64,000 nucleotides of DNA from Pseudanabaena sp. PCC 6802 (GTDB lineage: Bacteria; Cyanobacteriota; Cyanobacteriia; Pseudanabaenales; Pseudanabaenaceae): NCBI RefSeq assembly GCF_000332175.1, contig NZ_KB235911.1, positions 44,935 to 108,934 of the forward strand, written 5' to 3'. Below are positions 1-7,510 of the stretch, piece by piece. A program made the position numbers and the translations under genes. Position 1 is the first letter of the stretch; every line of letters starts with the position of its first letter. The notes beneath the pieces are model-generated. The model was not told the DNA's origin and did no database searches. It saw only the letters and a program-made list of their open reading frames with translations.

Positions 1-218
1 ATAACGGAACTGGCGTATCGCCAGAACAATGCGAGAGTATGTTTGAGTTATACGCACAAGGGGCAAGTAAAAGGCGATCGCTCGGTCTCGGTCTCGGTCT
101 TTACATCTGCAAGCAGATCGTCGATGCCCACGGCGGCAGCATAGGCATCAAGAGCGAAGTGAACGTCGGCTCTCAGTTCTGGTTCACCCTGCCGATCGCA
201 AATCCCCCAGTTGCCTAA
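1..218 (+). CDS. Sensor histidine kinase, C-terminal fragment (ATPase domain)
   Basis: The reading frame is open from the window edge and stops at 216-218. It encodes the end of a GHKL-type HATPase domain. The glycine box NGTGV comes first, followed by an F-box-like FELYAQG, the G2 box GLGLGLYICKQIVDAHGG, and the usual C-terminal strand GSQFWFTLP. Such domains bind ATP and phosphorylate the kinase's own histidine in two-component signalling. The start, sensor domains and phosphoacceptor histidine lie outside the window, so the signal cannot be inferred. The G2 loop contains an extra GL pair encoded by a six-base CTCGGT repeat. Family assignment is secure. Confidence 0.9.
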   Translation, partial: NGTGVSPEQCESMFELYAQGASKRRSLGLGLGLYICKQIVDAHGGSIGIKSEVNVGSQFWFTLPIANPPVA

Positions 219-293
219 TTTCCATAAAAAATCACCATGACTGTAGGGGCAGTGCCTCCCTACCACAACAAGCCTTCTCCAGAGAGAGTTGGC

Positions 294-319
294 AACTAAT
301 CATAACGTTATGATTAGTT
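294..319. repeat. 26-bp perfect palindrome, copy 1 (candidate ParB site)
   Basis: The left half is AACTAATCATAAC and the right half is its exact reverse complement, centred between 306 and 307. It lies between the kinase stop and the Uma2 gene, and its last base is the first base of the Uma2 stop triplet on the plus strand. The inner 24 bp recur exactly at 6998-7021 inside parB. It is AT-rich and has no T-run, so it does not look like a terminator. A dimeric DNA-binding protein such as the ParB encoded here is the simplest reader, but that is inference. Confidence 0.8.
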
Positions 320-915
320 CAGAACGGCATGGGATTGTCGTCTTTTAGTTCAAACGTCACGTTTTCGTATATGTCCGCGATCGCGATCTCTAGATTAATA
401 GTAGCCAGAGCCACCTTCTCAGCATCAGATTCATAAGCTCGAAATAACCAGGAATTATCTTCCTGTTTTACATACTGCTCGATCCCAATTTCATACTGGT
501 CTATCAATATGTACTCTCGAATCTCTACAACAGAACGGTAATAACGAAATTTCTCAGTACGGTCATAGTTCCTTGTAGACTTAGACAAAACCTCAACAAT
601 CAAACAAGGATTCAAAATCGTATCCGTACGTTGCTCGTACAAAACTGGTTGTCCCTGGATTAAAAGCACATCTGGATAAGTGTATTGTCGATACTGAGGG
701 ATCCACAGACGCAGATCGTTAATGTACGGCTTAATGTCTGTTTTGCGCAGCATGAATTTCAAATAGGCATAGACATTACCAGCAATCTGGTTACGATCAA
801 TCGATCCGTCCGTCATCGGCACAATTTCCCCATCTCGATACTCGCTGCGAAACTCAGAAACTTCTTCCTGTAATAAATACTCTTGTGGCGTGTAGTAGCG
901 TTGTTGAGTTTGCAT
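319..915 (-). CDS. Uma2-family (DUF820) endonuclease-like protein
   Basis: This 198-aa protein has the layout of the Uma2/DUF820 family, which is hugely expanded in cyanobacteria and has a PD-(D/E)xK restriction-nuclease fold. The N-terminus reads YYTPQEYLLQEE, then a short EYRDGEIVPM strand, the acidic position in YTYPDVLLI, and the second catalytic strand in NPCLIVEVLSKSTRNYDR. Length is normal for the family. The biological role is unknown; many copies are thought to be selfish or mobile nucleases. The gene stands alone, and its stop codon touches the 26-bp palindrome. Function beyond the fold is not established. Confidence 0.85.
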   Translation of the reverse strand: MQTQQRYYTPQEYLLQEEVSEFRSEYRDGEIVPMTDGSIDRNQIAGNVYAYLKFMLRKTDIKPYINDLRLWIPQYRQYTYPDVLLIQGQPVLYEQRTDTILNPCLIVEVLSKSTRNYDRTEKFRYYRSVVEIREYILIDQYEIGIEQYVKQEDNSWLFRAYESDAEKVALATINLEIAIADIYENVTFELKDDNPMPF

Positions 916-1001
916 CCCAGCTATTTCACTTTATATTTTTGCCCATTTCCATTTAATAAATTTTACTATGCCAGACCGATGGCGAGGTCAAGATATCTAC
1001 C

Positions 1002-1310
1002 TTACCTACACCACTGCTTCTCGCAGGGGATGCCATCGTTATTGCCATCCATCTTCACATTCGGGCAATTTTTAAGGAAGAACGTTGCTTCTGCACAGGA
1101 TGTCATCTGCGAACAATAAGTTCTTCCATCGCATTTGAAAACTGACGACGGACTTGTGTCTTTTGGCAAGCTTGGGCTTGGCTTGGCGGTATTTGATACC
1201 GACTGCTTATTATTAGCGATCGGGTTGGTGAAGGGGAGAAAGCTTTTAGATCTAGCGTATATTTGCCAACCAACAAAGCCCAGAACCAAAAGAATTATTA
1301 GCTTTTTCAT
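1002..1310 (-). CDS. Exported Excalibur-domain calcium-binding protein
   Basis: This 102-aa protein begins with a hydrophobic segment (about residues 3-19) preceded by lysines, which fits a signal peptide or membrane anchor. A Ser/Pro-rich spacer follows. The C-terminal half is an Excalibur domain: YCSQMTSCAEATFFLKNCP leads to the EF-hand-like loop DGNNDGIPCEKQWC, whose Asp/Asn residues bind calcium in this family. Four cysteines are placed as expected for disulfides outside the cytoplasm. It is probably an envelope or secreted protein of unknown role. It lies just downstream of the YdeI-like gene on the same strand. Confidence 0.8.
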   Translation of the reverse strand: MKKLIILLVLGFVGWQIYARSKSFLPFTNPIANNKQSVSNTAKPSPSLPKDTSPSSVFKCDGRTYCSQMTSCAEATFFLKNCPNVKMDGNNDGIPCEKQWCR

Positions 1311-1315
1311 TAGTT

Positions 1316-1900
1316 TTAGTAATTGTGATTTGCTCTAATATTTTCGCCTGCCAATCTAACGGTTTCGTTAATTCGCTTTTGCCTCGTTTCCGGTTTCTTA
1401 GCACCTACAATCCATTCCAAAATACCGCGCTTAGACGATCGCGGGAACTTTTCCCAGTTCTCCCAGGCTGTTTTGTTGCGATCGAACTCTTTTTGCAAAT
1501 CGTCAGGAATAATCAGATCTTCTACTGCATCTAACGCAGTCCAGGTGCCATTGTGCTTAGCTATTTCAATCGCTTCCAATCCTGCCGGAGCCATCAGATT
1601 TTGCACGATTAGGTTTTCCACCTTTTCTTTATTAACCTTGCTCCAGTTACTTTTGGGACTCCGTTTAGCAAAAAACTGATAATAGCTGCGATCGTCGCGT
1701 TTGTTTGGCTTGCTATCTATCCATCCAAAACATAGTGCCTCGTCAACTGCTTCTGGATAATAAACACTTGGGACTTTGCTATCCTTCGTGTAGATAATCA
1801 GCCAAACAGATTTTTCCGACTGGTGATTTGCTCCTAACCAATCGCGCCATTCCTGCCTGGATTGAGCATGGAAAGTTTTTACGCCGTCTTTGAATTCCAT
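1316..1900 (-). CDS. YdeI/OmpD-associated family protein
   Basis: This 194-aa protein matches the YdeI/OmpD-associated family: an N-terminal FHAQSRQEWRDWLGANH segment, VWLIIYTKDSK, then the hallmark YYPEAVDEALCFGWIDSK and RSYYQFFAKRSPKSNWSKVNKEKVE, and a C-terminal helical part. I use the ATG at 1900 (MEFKDG) because the 16 upstream codons run towards the repeat at 1936-2044 and are not family-like. No enzymatic role is established. The gene ends 5 bases before the Excalibur gene begins, so the two may be co-transcribed. Confidence 0.85.
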   Translation of the reverse strand: MEFKDGVKTFHAQSRQEWRDWLGANHQSEKSVWLIIYTKDSKVPSVYYPEAVDEALCFGWIDSKPNKRDDRSYYQFFAKRSPKSNWSKVNKEKVENLIVQNLMAPAGLEAIEIAKHNGTWTALDAVEDLIIPDDLQKEFDRNKTAWENWEKFPRSSKRGILEWIVGAKKPETRQKRINETVRLAGENIRANHNY

Positions 1901-1935
1901 AGTTGATATAGTTAACCAGAACTTCCATAAACTAA

Positions 1936-2044
1936 TAGCGGTTTTCACTTGAGAACGGGTTTTATTGACGGGGTGAAGGGGTAGAAACCCTTCTTGGGGG
2001 CAAGGCCCCCAACCCCCCTGCTCTTTTCGAGCTGAAAACCGCTA
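1936..2044. repeat. Repeat family A, copy 1 (MITE-like)
   Basis: This 109-bp element is bounded by perfect 12-bp inverted repeats, TAGCGGTTTTCA at 1936-1947 and TGAAAACCGCTA at 2033-2044. Inside are GAGAACGGGTTTTATT, a GGGTGAAGGGG/CCCTTC hairpin, and a GGGGGC/GCCCCC hairpin followed by a C-run. Similar copies lie at 8424-8623 and 18741-18849, with a partial end at 41448-41487. It has no coding capacity. The structure suggests a non-autonomous mobile repeat, but no target duplication is obvious. Confidence 0.8.
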
Positions 2045-2070
2045 TAAGTTCTCAAGCGTGGAGCAATAAT

Positions 2071-2200
2071 TTGACATACTCACCGGGCTGAAGCCACGGT
2101 GATTCTTGACACATCATCTCAACTTGCTACCGAAGTAGTCTTACGGTCGATCCGTGCCCGTTTAGAGTCGTGGCAATGCCCTATCCCGACTTTGTTTATA
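2071..2200 (-). ncRNA. Putative omega RNA (reRNA) of TnpB, 3' end of tnpB plus right end
   Basis: IS200/IS605 TnpB proteins use a guide RNA transcribed across the 3' end of tnpB and the right-end hairpins, with the guide taken from flanking DNA just outside the element. Here the conserved hairpin TCACCG..CGGTGA (2080-2102) sits just outside the tnpB stop on the minus strand and would form the scaffold end. The guide would come from flanking sequence below base 2071. This follows from the known system and the hairpin shared with the second tnpB; the transcript's 5' limit is a guess. Confidence 0.45.
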
Positions 2201-3267
2201 TTTCTGGCGGCATTCTCGTCTCTGTCGTGTTCCGCCCCGCAATTGATGCAGAGAACAGACCGAACCAAGAGATCCAGCTTGCCCCATTTGTAGCCGCAAT
2301 TTGAGCAGATTTGAGAGGTTGGCTCCCAACGGTTAATGACATTGAAGACGCGACCCAACTTCTCCGACTTTGCCTCACACAACACCCGAAATTCCCGCCA
2401 TCCCTGCATACTAATCGCTCTTGCGAGTCTGCGATTTTTGACCATTCCCGACACATTCAAATCTTCCAGCGTGATTACTTGGTTTTCGTGAACCACACGG
2501 GTAGACAATTTATGCAGAAAATCTTTGCGGGTATCTGCGATTTTGTTATGCAATTTGGCGATTTGAATCCGCGTCTTTTCCCGACGTTTAGAGCTTTTTA
2601 CCTGACGGGCAAGTTGCTTCTGTTTGCGTCTCAATCGCTTGTCCAGCCTTGAGTAGTCTGGACTTTTCACCATTTCCCCGTTGCTCATTGCTGCAAAGGT
2701 TTTGATGCCCAAATCAATGCCGATGCTGTGGTTTTTAGCATCAACTTGAACAGGCTCAATCTCTACAACAAAGCTCAAAAAATAGCGATTTGCAGCATCC
2801 TTAATTACCGTGACAGAGCTAGGCTCTGATGGTAATTCTCTTGACCAGATGGGCTTAACGTCGCCAATCTTGGCAAGGTAGACTGCATCCCCTTTGATGG
2901 AAAATCCGCCCATCCTGAATCGTGCCGACTGCCGACCAGCCTTCTTTTTGAACTTGGGAGAACCGACTTTTTTGCCTTTCCGCTTGCCCTTGAGCGAGTC
3001 GAAAAAGTTCTTGTAGGCAACACCTAAATCGGAAACCGACTGCTGCAATGGAATATTAGAAACGGTTGCCAGCCATTCCCGACCCTCTGTCTTCTTGGCT
3101 TGAGTGATGACCAACTTTTGCAAGTCGTTGTTGCTGGGCAGTTTTTCAGCCTGCTTACAAATAGCTAAGGCATCATTCCAAACCACCCGCACACAACCAA
3201 ACACCTGAGCGAGACTCTGGCGTTGTTGGTCTGTCGGGTAAAAACGGTATTGATACCTAGCTTTCAT
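2119..3267 (-). CDS. tnpB: TnpB RNA-guided nuclease of IS200/IS605
   Basis: This 382-aa protein is a complete TnpB. The N-terminus KARYQYRFYPTDQQ is the family hallmark. The RuvC acidic residues are all visible: D185 in GIDLGIKTFA, E268 in ITLEDLNVSGMVKN, and D350 in EHDRDENAARN. A zinc ribbon with C321, C324, C340 and C343 lies between the last two. TnpB cuts DNA matched to its omega RNA next to a short target-adjacent motif and helps retain the element. It is transcribed divergently from tnpA, 51 bp apart. Nothing suggests inactivation. Confidence 0.95.
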   Translation of the reverse strand: MKARYQYRFYPTDQQRQSLAQVFGCVRVVWNDALAICKQAEKLPSNNDLQKLVITQAKKTEGREWLATVSNIPLQQSVSDLGVAYKNFFDSLKGKRKGKKVGSPKFKKKAGRQSARFRMGGFSIKGDAVYLAKIGDVKPIWSRELPSEPSSVTVIKDAANRYFLSFVVEIEPVQVDAKNHSIGIDLGIKTFAAMSNGEMVKSPDYSRLDKRLRRKQKQLARQVKSSKRREKTRIQIAKLHNKIADTRKDFLHKLSTRVVHENQVITLEDLNVSGMVKNRRLARAISMQGWREFRVLCEAKSEKLGRVFNVINRWEPTSQICSNCGYKWGKLDLLVRSVLCINCGAEHDRDENAARNINKVGIGHCHDSKRARIDRKTTSVAS

Positions 3268-3318
3268 GACTTATACTAGAATTGGTCTGTTACTTGATTA
3301 TAGATTGGTCTACACCAA

Positions 3319-3717
3319 ATGGCAACCCAATTTCGGAGAGAGCGGCATAGCGTTACAGACCTTAAGATTCACTTGGTCTGTGTGACGAAGTATCGTCGGT
3401 CTGTGTTCACAGCGAAGGGGCTTGATTTGATTGAGAAGTCGTTTCACGAAGTTGCCAAGAAAATGGATTTCCAAATTCTTGAATTTAATGGGGAAGGGGA
3501 TCATGTCCACGCCTTGATTGAGTATCCACCTAAGCTGTCTGTGTCTCAAATTGTGAATGCTCTGAAGGGGGTATCCAGCCGTCGCTATGGCCAAGCTGGA
3601 TTACCAAAGCCTCACAAGGAAGCGCTTTGGAGTCCCAGCTATTTCGCGATAGCCGTAGGCGGTGCGCCGCTGGAAGTACTTAAGGAATACATCAGGAACC
3701 AGGAAAAGCCGTCCTAG
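3319..3717 (+). CDS. tnpA: TnpA, Y1 HUH single-strand transposase
   Basis: This 132-aa protein is a REP/IS200-type Y1 transposase. The N-terminus contains HLVCVTKYRRSVF. The HUH metal site is H62 and H64 in GDHVHALIEYPP, and the catalytic tyrosine is Y124 in LKEYIRNQEKP. It excises and inserts the element as single-stranded DNA by recognising end hairpins. The sequence GVSSRRYGQAG and the WSPSYF region are normal, and length is standard. The stop codon lies inside the left-end hairpin, as expected for a compact element. Confidence 0.95.
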   Translation: MATQFRRERHSVTDLKIHLVCVTKYRRSVFTAKGLDLIEKSFHEVAKKMDFQILEFNGEGDHVHALIEYPPKLSVSQIVNALKGVSSRRYGQAGLPKPHKEALWSPSYFAIAVGGAPLEVLKEYIRNQEKPS

Positions 3718-4247
3718 AAGGACGGGGCTTGAATCCCATATTCTCGGTCAGTCGTATCCACATCTATAACATAGACCTTCAGGTTTGCCCATCGAGCTTG
3801 AGTCAGAAACAATCCAGGCCAACCAGGTGCATATTTAAGATAGCTTACAGGTATCCCGATCGCATATCTACCACAAGATGAAGAAATGTTACCAGAAAAC
3901 ACCATTTTGACGTATTGGTTTACGCACTCCTTAGCTTCTTTGCGCGTAGGGAAAATTTTTTGTATCTCTGGAATCTCTTGCTTTAGCAGTGCATATTGTT
4001 CGTCTCCCGAAAACAGATAAATATTTTGACGCTGTTGCACGGGATATTTTTTGAGCGAATTAGCCAGCAACCTTATGGTTCGCTCGAATGCATCTTTTTG
4101 ATCGACCAGAAGTTTTCGATTGGGGAACGACTGCATCACCTCATCAAAAGTAGGCATCAGAGCGATCGCTTTGCCACGAAACGGATATGTTTTGCCACCA
4201 TCAGCCGTATAACCGTAGCCAATATCAAGCTTTTTCAAGGTTTCCAT
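3714..4247 (-). pseudogene. Truncated glycerophosphodiester phosphodiesterase
   Basis: The 177-aa frame reads like the middle and end of a GDPD: LKKLDIGYGYTADGGKTYPFRGK, then MPTFDEVMQSFPNRKLLVDQK. The family's N-terminal part, including the HRG and ExT active-site motifs, should precede this, but upstream of 4247 the frame meets a TAG within about 16 codons. At the other end the last residues (GIQAPSF) and the stop are encoded by the left end of the adjacent IS, whose hairpin supplies the TAG. The gene is therefore cut at both ends and presumably inactive. GDPD enzymes normally release glycerol-3-phosphate from deacylated phospholipids. Confidence 0.8.
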
Positions 4248-4401
4248 GCTTTGTTGTGGGTTACACCCTGACCGTTCGTTCTACTTTGACAACTCTACTC
4301 AATAGTCTCTTTCGCCGTCGATTTGTCGTTCTGGGCATATCTAATTCACATGTGCCTACCTGGGAAAATAGACGAAGGAAGACAAGAAATAGTTGTCGAG
4401 A

Positions 4402-5484
4402 TTACCTGGTTTCTGGGCCAAGAAATTCTCGATTCACTTCTCGAATCTTCGCAGCAGAGTCATCGTATAAGAAGGGGAGATAAGCGTACCTGCGCCCTTT
4501 GGTAACTGGCGTAGCCTCATGCAACAGCGAGCATGAAAATACAATTGCACCGCCTGCTGGAGCCGTGTGAGTTTGATATCCAAACTCTGGGAACTTGAGT
4601 AGCCCTCCCTCATATTCCCCAGTATTGAGATTGAGCGAGACCGCAAACTTGCGATGAGCAGTGCCTTTGGTTGTGTTATCTCTATGTGCCTTAAAAAAAC
4701 CTCCACTTTCACTGTCATAGCAAGCCACCATATGCCGTTCAATGCGCGTTGCCTTAAACTGAAATGCCTTGTAAATTTCGGGCACTAAAAGATCGTGAAT
4801 GCGAAACATGGCTGCATTGCGCAGATCTTCATCTTCAATTGCGCAGTCTCGCCGCCGCTTGAAGCTACGATCGACAATCGGTACAGTCACTCCTTTCTCA
4901 TCTCGCATAAACCCTGATTCTTCCCCACCATGCTGCTTGTAGTAAGAAATCAACGCTTGACAAAGCCCAGTTTCAAAGACGCGAGGTACGACTAAAACAG
5001 GTGCTTGCACGGCAGCCATGCCCCGAGCATCGAGTTTTGGTAACTGTGAGAGGAAATCGACTAGCTGAGTCACATGATTTTCGGGCGCATCAGCAAATGG
5101 TACGACTGCCAGTACTCGCAACCGCTCGTCAAAAATATAGGTACATAAGTGGTACGTATCATCGCGATCGACTACGCCAAATAAGCGACTGACTTTTTGC
5201 TCGAAATCCCAAAAGAAATCAATCCCCGGCAGTTGACCTTTTAGTCGAGATAGGAATTTATCGGCTGGATCGGTACTGACACCAAGAAAACAACAGAATT
5301 TATCATCAAAGAACTCTCGGTATATAGCTAAGTCACCCAGCACTTTTTGACTGGCTGGATCGTGAGACGATTTAAGGAAACAGAGTACAACGTATCGCCC
5401 AGCGATCGTATCAAAATAAAAGTTAGGATTCGTCGTCGAAGCCGCCACAAACCAGGGTGCAGGTCTTCCTACTGCCAAAACCAT
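4402..5484 (-). CDS. Peroxiredoxin-like / 2OG-Fe(II) oxygenase fusion
   Basis: This 360-aa protein has two parts. Residues 1-150 resemble an AhpC/TSA thioredoxin fold (GRPAPWFVA, YVVLCFL, FCCFLGVSTDP), but the peroxidatic cysteine position reads KSSHDPAS, with serine where a catalytic Cys is expected, so this half may be structural or sensory. Residues 160-345 form a prolyl-4-hydroxylase-like 2-oxoglutarate/iron oxygenase. Its iron ligands are H267 and D269 (HRD) and H322 (LLHEATP), and the 2OG-binding basic residue is R331 or R332. It probably hydroxylates a protein or small substrate; the target is unknown. The gene is monocistronic with about 200 bp of plain intergenic sequence on its 5' side. 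Confidence 0.85.
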   Translation of the reverse strand: MVLAVGRPAPWFVAASTTNPNFYFDTIAGRYVVLCFLKSSHDPASQKVLGDLAIYREFFDDKFCCFLGVSTDPADKFLSRLKGQLPGIDFFWDFEQKVSRLFGVVDRDDTYHLCTYIFDERLRVLAVVPFADAPENHVTQLVDFLSQLPKLDARGMAAVQAPVLVVPRVFETGLCQALISYYKQHGGEESGFMRDEKGVTVPIVDRSFKRRRDCAIEDEDLRNAAMFRIHDLLVPEIYKAFQFKATRIERHMVACYDSESGGFFKAHRDNTTKGTAHRKFAVSLNLNTGEYEGGLLKFPEFGYQTHTAPAGGAIVFSCSLLHEATPVTKGRRYAYLPFLYDDSAAKIREVNREFLGPETR

Positions 5485-5695
5485 TTTTCCCGTTACCCCT
5501 AACTAAAAAAATGTTGGCAATATTGTAGCTAAGTCAATACATTTTGCAAGTGATGCCCATCACTAAATTAACCAATCGTCTTGGTAAATCGATCGCATGT
5601 ACTGAAGTTCCTATCGGAAAACACAAAAAGCGATCGCACAGGTTAAGGAGAATCTAGATATTCTTCTTCGCTTATATTCTTCTTGCTTTTTGGGA

Positions 5696-6574
5696 TTAGA
5701 TTGCTTGCCCTGTTCCATGATTCAACCAGCGCTCTAAGTCAATAATATTATCGAAATCTAACAAAGCCTCGCTGAGAGATTCCATTCGATCGAGAGTAAG
5801 ATTGTCAATTTGGGCTTGGTAGCGCTCTAAAGTACCAAACTTTTTTGATAGTTGACGCAATAAAAGCGATCGCGCCTCATTTTCTCTACCTTGCTGCATA
5901 CCTTGCTGCATACCTTGCTGCATACCCTCTTGCTTGGCATCCTGATAAACCTTAGTCTGCCGCAGATCGTCTAACGTAAACATCGCTTGAATCTCCTCCC
6001 GACTTAACTTAGGAAATTTATATACTAGGACCGTCTCCATAAATTCTACTACAGTCTCTTTTAGCTCTGGCAAGCATCTCTGCTCCACCTCTGCCTTGAG
6101 GTTCTCAACTAATTCAGGAATTGTCGCCGATGGTGTCACGATCAATTGCACGATCTTTATTGCCCAAGAATCGGTTTCGCGCTCTTGCCAATCGTCCAGG
6201 TAAACCCGCCTGATTCGATTACTGGCAAATAGTTCGCGAAAATGCTCGGCTTCACCAGGGTCGTAGCTGCGACGGGCAAAGATAGCAACGGCTTGCCAAT
6301 TTTGTTCCGGTTCGTACTGGCTGAGGTACATGCAAATCTCCGCCATGAAAGCGCTGTAGAAATTGTTTTTGCGCTGGGACTGCACCTCGGTAAAGACGAT
6401 CGGTTTATCGCCAGTTTTGGGTAAAAAAACGCCATCAAATCGAAATGCCTTTTCCTTCACTTCGACAGAAACAAACTCATAATCGTCTACACTGGGAATC
6501 GGTTGCTCGGTTAGCTCAAACAGGAGCGAGTGAAAGGTTTTCAACAACTGATAGAATAGGGTGTCAGTTCTCAT
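5696..6574 (-). CDS. Rpn/PD-(D/E)xK nuclease family protein (DUF2887 type)
   Basis: This 292-aa protein begins MRTDTLFYQLLKTFHSLLFEL and contains the nuclease core FRFDGVFLP..KPIVFTEVQSQRKNNFY, matching the Rpn recombination-promoting nuclease family with a DUF2887 core and a DUF4351-like C-terminus. A linker at about residues 218-230 repeats the tetrapeptide GMQQ three times, encoded by three tandem 12-bp units (about 5890-5930). It starts 6 bp after the parB stop on the same strand, so it appears to be the third gene of the parA-parB operon. A role in plasmid stability or recombination is inference from position only. Confidence 0.85.
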   Translation of the reverse strand: MRTDTLFYQLLKTFHSLLFELTEQPIPSVDDYEFVSVEVKEKAFRFDGVFLPKTGDKPIVFTEVQSQRKNNFYSAFMAEICMYLSQYEPEQNWQAVAIFARRSYDPGEAEHFRELFASNRIRRVYLDDWQERETDSWAIKIVQLIVTPSATIPELVENLKAEVEQRCLPELKETVVEFMETVLVYKFPKLSREEIQAMFTLDDLRQTKVYQDAKQEGMQQGMQQGMQQGRENEARSLLLRQLSKKFGTLERYQAQIDNLTLDRMESLSEALLDFDNIIDLERWLNHGTGQAI

Positions 6575-6580
6575 ATTGAG

Positions 6581-7510
6581 TTAGGGTAGCTCGTCGCACA
6601 GTTTCTCTAGATTGAGTAGTAGTTTCTCCAATTGCTTCTGCTTTTTGGGGTCTTGCCAAATTTGAGATTTTTGTACTCTTTGATAGGTGGTTGCAAACCT
6701 TGCTTTGAGCGAGGGGGAAGCTGAATCCGCCTCTACCTGACGCAATCCTGCTATGCGATCGCGAATTTCCTTGAGCGATAAATTCTGCTCGATCGCCGCT
6801 TTTAGCAGTGCCGCCCGCTCTGCCTCGTCCTTAACCTTGGCGATCGCTTTAGCTTTGGTATATTCCAGCTTGCCCTGCTGCAAGCAAGTCAAAACATCCT
6901 GAGGCAGTTTTAACAGCGGCAGGCGGTTTCGAGTAAACGACTCCCAACTCATTTTGCCGAGTTCTAAAAAGCACGTCTTGACCAGATCCGATTCCGAACT
7001 AATCATAACGTTATGATTAGTGTTGCCCACTATGGCATTATTCATCCGATACAGCAGAGACGAGACATCAGCGATCGGAAAATTGAGGCGAAATGCCAGT
7101 AATTGCAAGATGCCTTCGGTTTCCTCTACGGGGTTGAGGTCTTCGCGCTGGAGGTTCTCGATCAGGGCTAACTGCAATGCTTCACTATCCGTCAGATCGC
7201 GCACGGTAATCGGTACTTCCGTTAAGCCGATCTCTTTTGCTGCTCGATAGCGCCTCTCACCCGCAACCAGTTCGTAGCGACCTGCATCTAAGGGACGCAC
7301 CAATAATGGCTCAATAATGCCATGCGCTTTGATGGACTCTGCTAGCTGCTCCAGCTTCTCTGGATCGAAGTAGCGGCGCGGCTGCCGATCGGGTGTCTGG
7401 ATCGAATCTATACCTACTACAGCAGGGCTGGGGCTATCCGCGTCGCCAAATAGAGCATCTAAACCTTTGCCCCTGATCTGGCGAAATGGCACTTCTTTTT
7501 TACGGTTCAT
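6581..7510 (-). CDS. parB: ParB/Spo0J-family partition protein
   Basis: This 309-aa protein has the ParB N-terminal CTP-binding domain (IQTPDRQPRRYFDPEKLEQL, ELVAGERRYRA, LIENLQREDLNPVEE) followed by a helical DNA-binding region (LLKLPQDVLTCLQQGK, TKAKAIAKV) and a basic C-terminus. ParB binds parS and spreads as a CTP-gated clamp while ParA drives segregation. The start ATG overlaps the parA stop by four bases (ATGA), so translation is coupled. A 24-bp perfect palindrome lies within the gene at 6998-7021 and encodes NTNHNVMISS. The type resembles cyanobacterial plasmid ParB more than chromosomal Spo0J. Confidence 0.93.
   Translation of the reverse strand: MNRKKEVPFRQIRGKGLDALFGDADSPSPAVVGIDSIQTPDRQPRRYFDPEKLEQLAESIKAHGIIEPLLVRPLDAGRYELVAGERRYRAAKEIGLTEVPITVRDLTDSEALQLALIENLQREDLNPVEETEGILQLLAFRLNFPIADVSSLLYRMNNAIVGNTNHNVMISSESDLVKTCFLELGKMSWESFTRNRLPLLKLPQDVLTCLQQGKLEYTKAKAIAKVKDEAERAALLKAAIEQNLSLKEIRDRIAGLRQVEADSASPSLKARFATTYQRVQKSQIWQDPKKQKQLEKLLLNLEKLCDELP
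6998..7021. repeat. 24-bp perfect palindrome, copy 2, inside parB
   Basis: The half-site is ACTAATCATAAC and the other half is its exact reverse complement, centred between 7009 and 7010. It matches the inner 24 bp of the palindrome at 294-319 base for base. It is read in the parB frame as part of NTNHNVMISS, so protein conservation may constrain it. Two identical long palindromes, one inside parB itself, are what an unusual parS or autoregulatory operator would look like. Binding by ParB is inference. Confidence 0.8.

Larger units (their letters stand above)
2071..3735. mobile_element. IS200/IS605-family element with divergent tnpB and tnpA
   Basis: The element carries tnpB (minus) and tnpA (plus) back to back, the IS605 arrangement. 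The right end, beyond the tnpB stop, folds as a hairpin (2080-2102, TCACCGGGC with GCC-A-CGGTGA, loop TGAA) and on the minus strand finishes in ATGTCAA, the same ending as the IS at 19.2-20.5 kb. The left end, at the tnpA stop, is a 7-bp hairpin CCGTCCT-AGA-AGGACGG at 3709-3725. Such elements move as single strands through subterminal hairpins and leave no inverted repeats or target duplication. The left boundary near 3735 is approximate. Both genes look intact. Confidence 0.85.

Noticed and set aside
80..105. CTCGGT triplicate at the start of the window as a repeat element
   Set aside because: It encodes the GLGLGL run of the kinase G2 box and is simply coding sequence.
1901..1948. Upstream extension of the YdeI-like protein to 1948
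   Set aside because: The added 16 residues run next to repeat A1 and are not family-like; the ATG at 1900 gives the normal N-terminus.
5890..5930. Three 12-bp tandem repeats as a possible CRISPR or regulatory array
   Set aside because: They are in frame within the Rpn gene and encode GMQQ repeats in a linker. There are no spacers.
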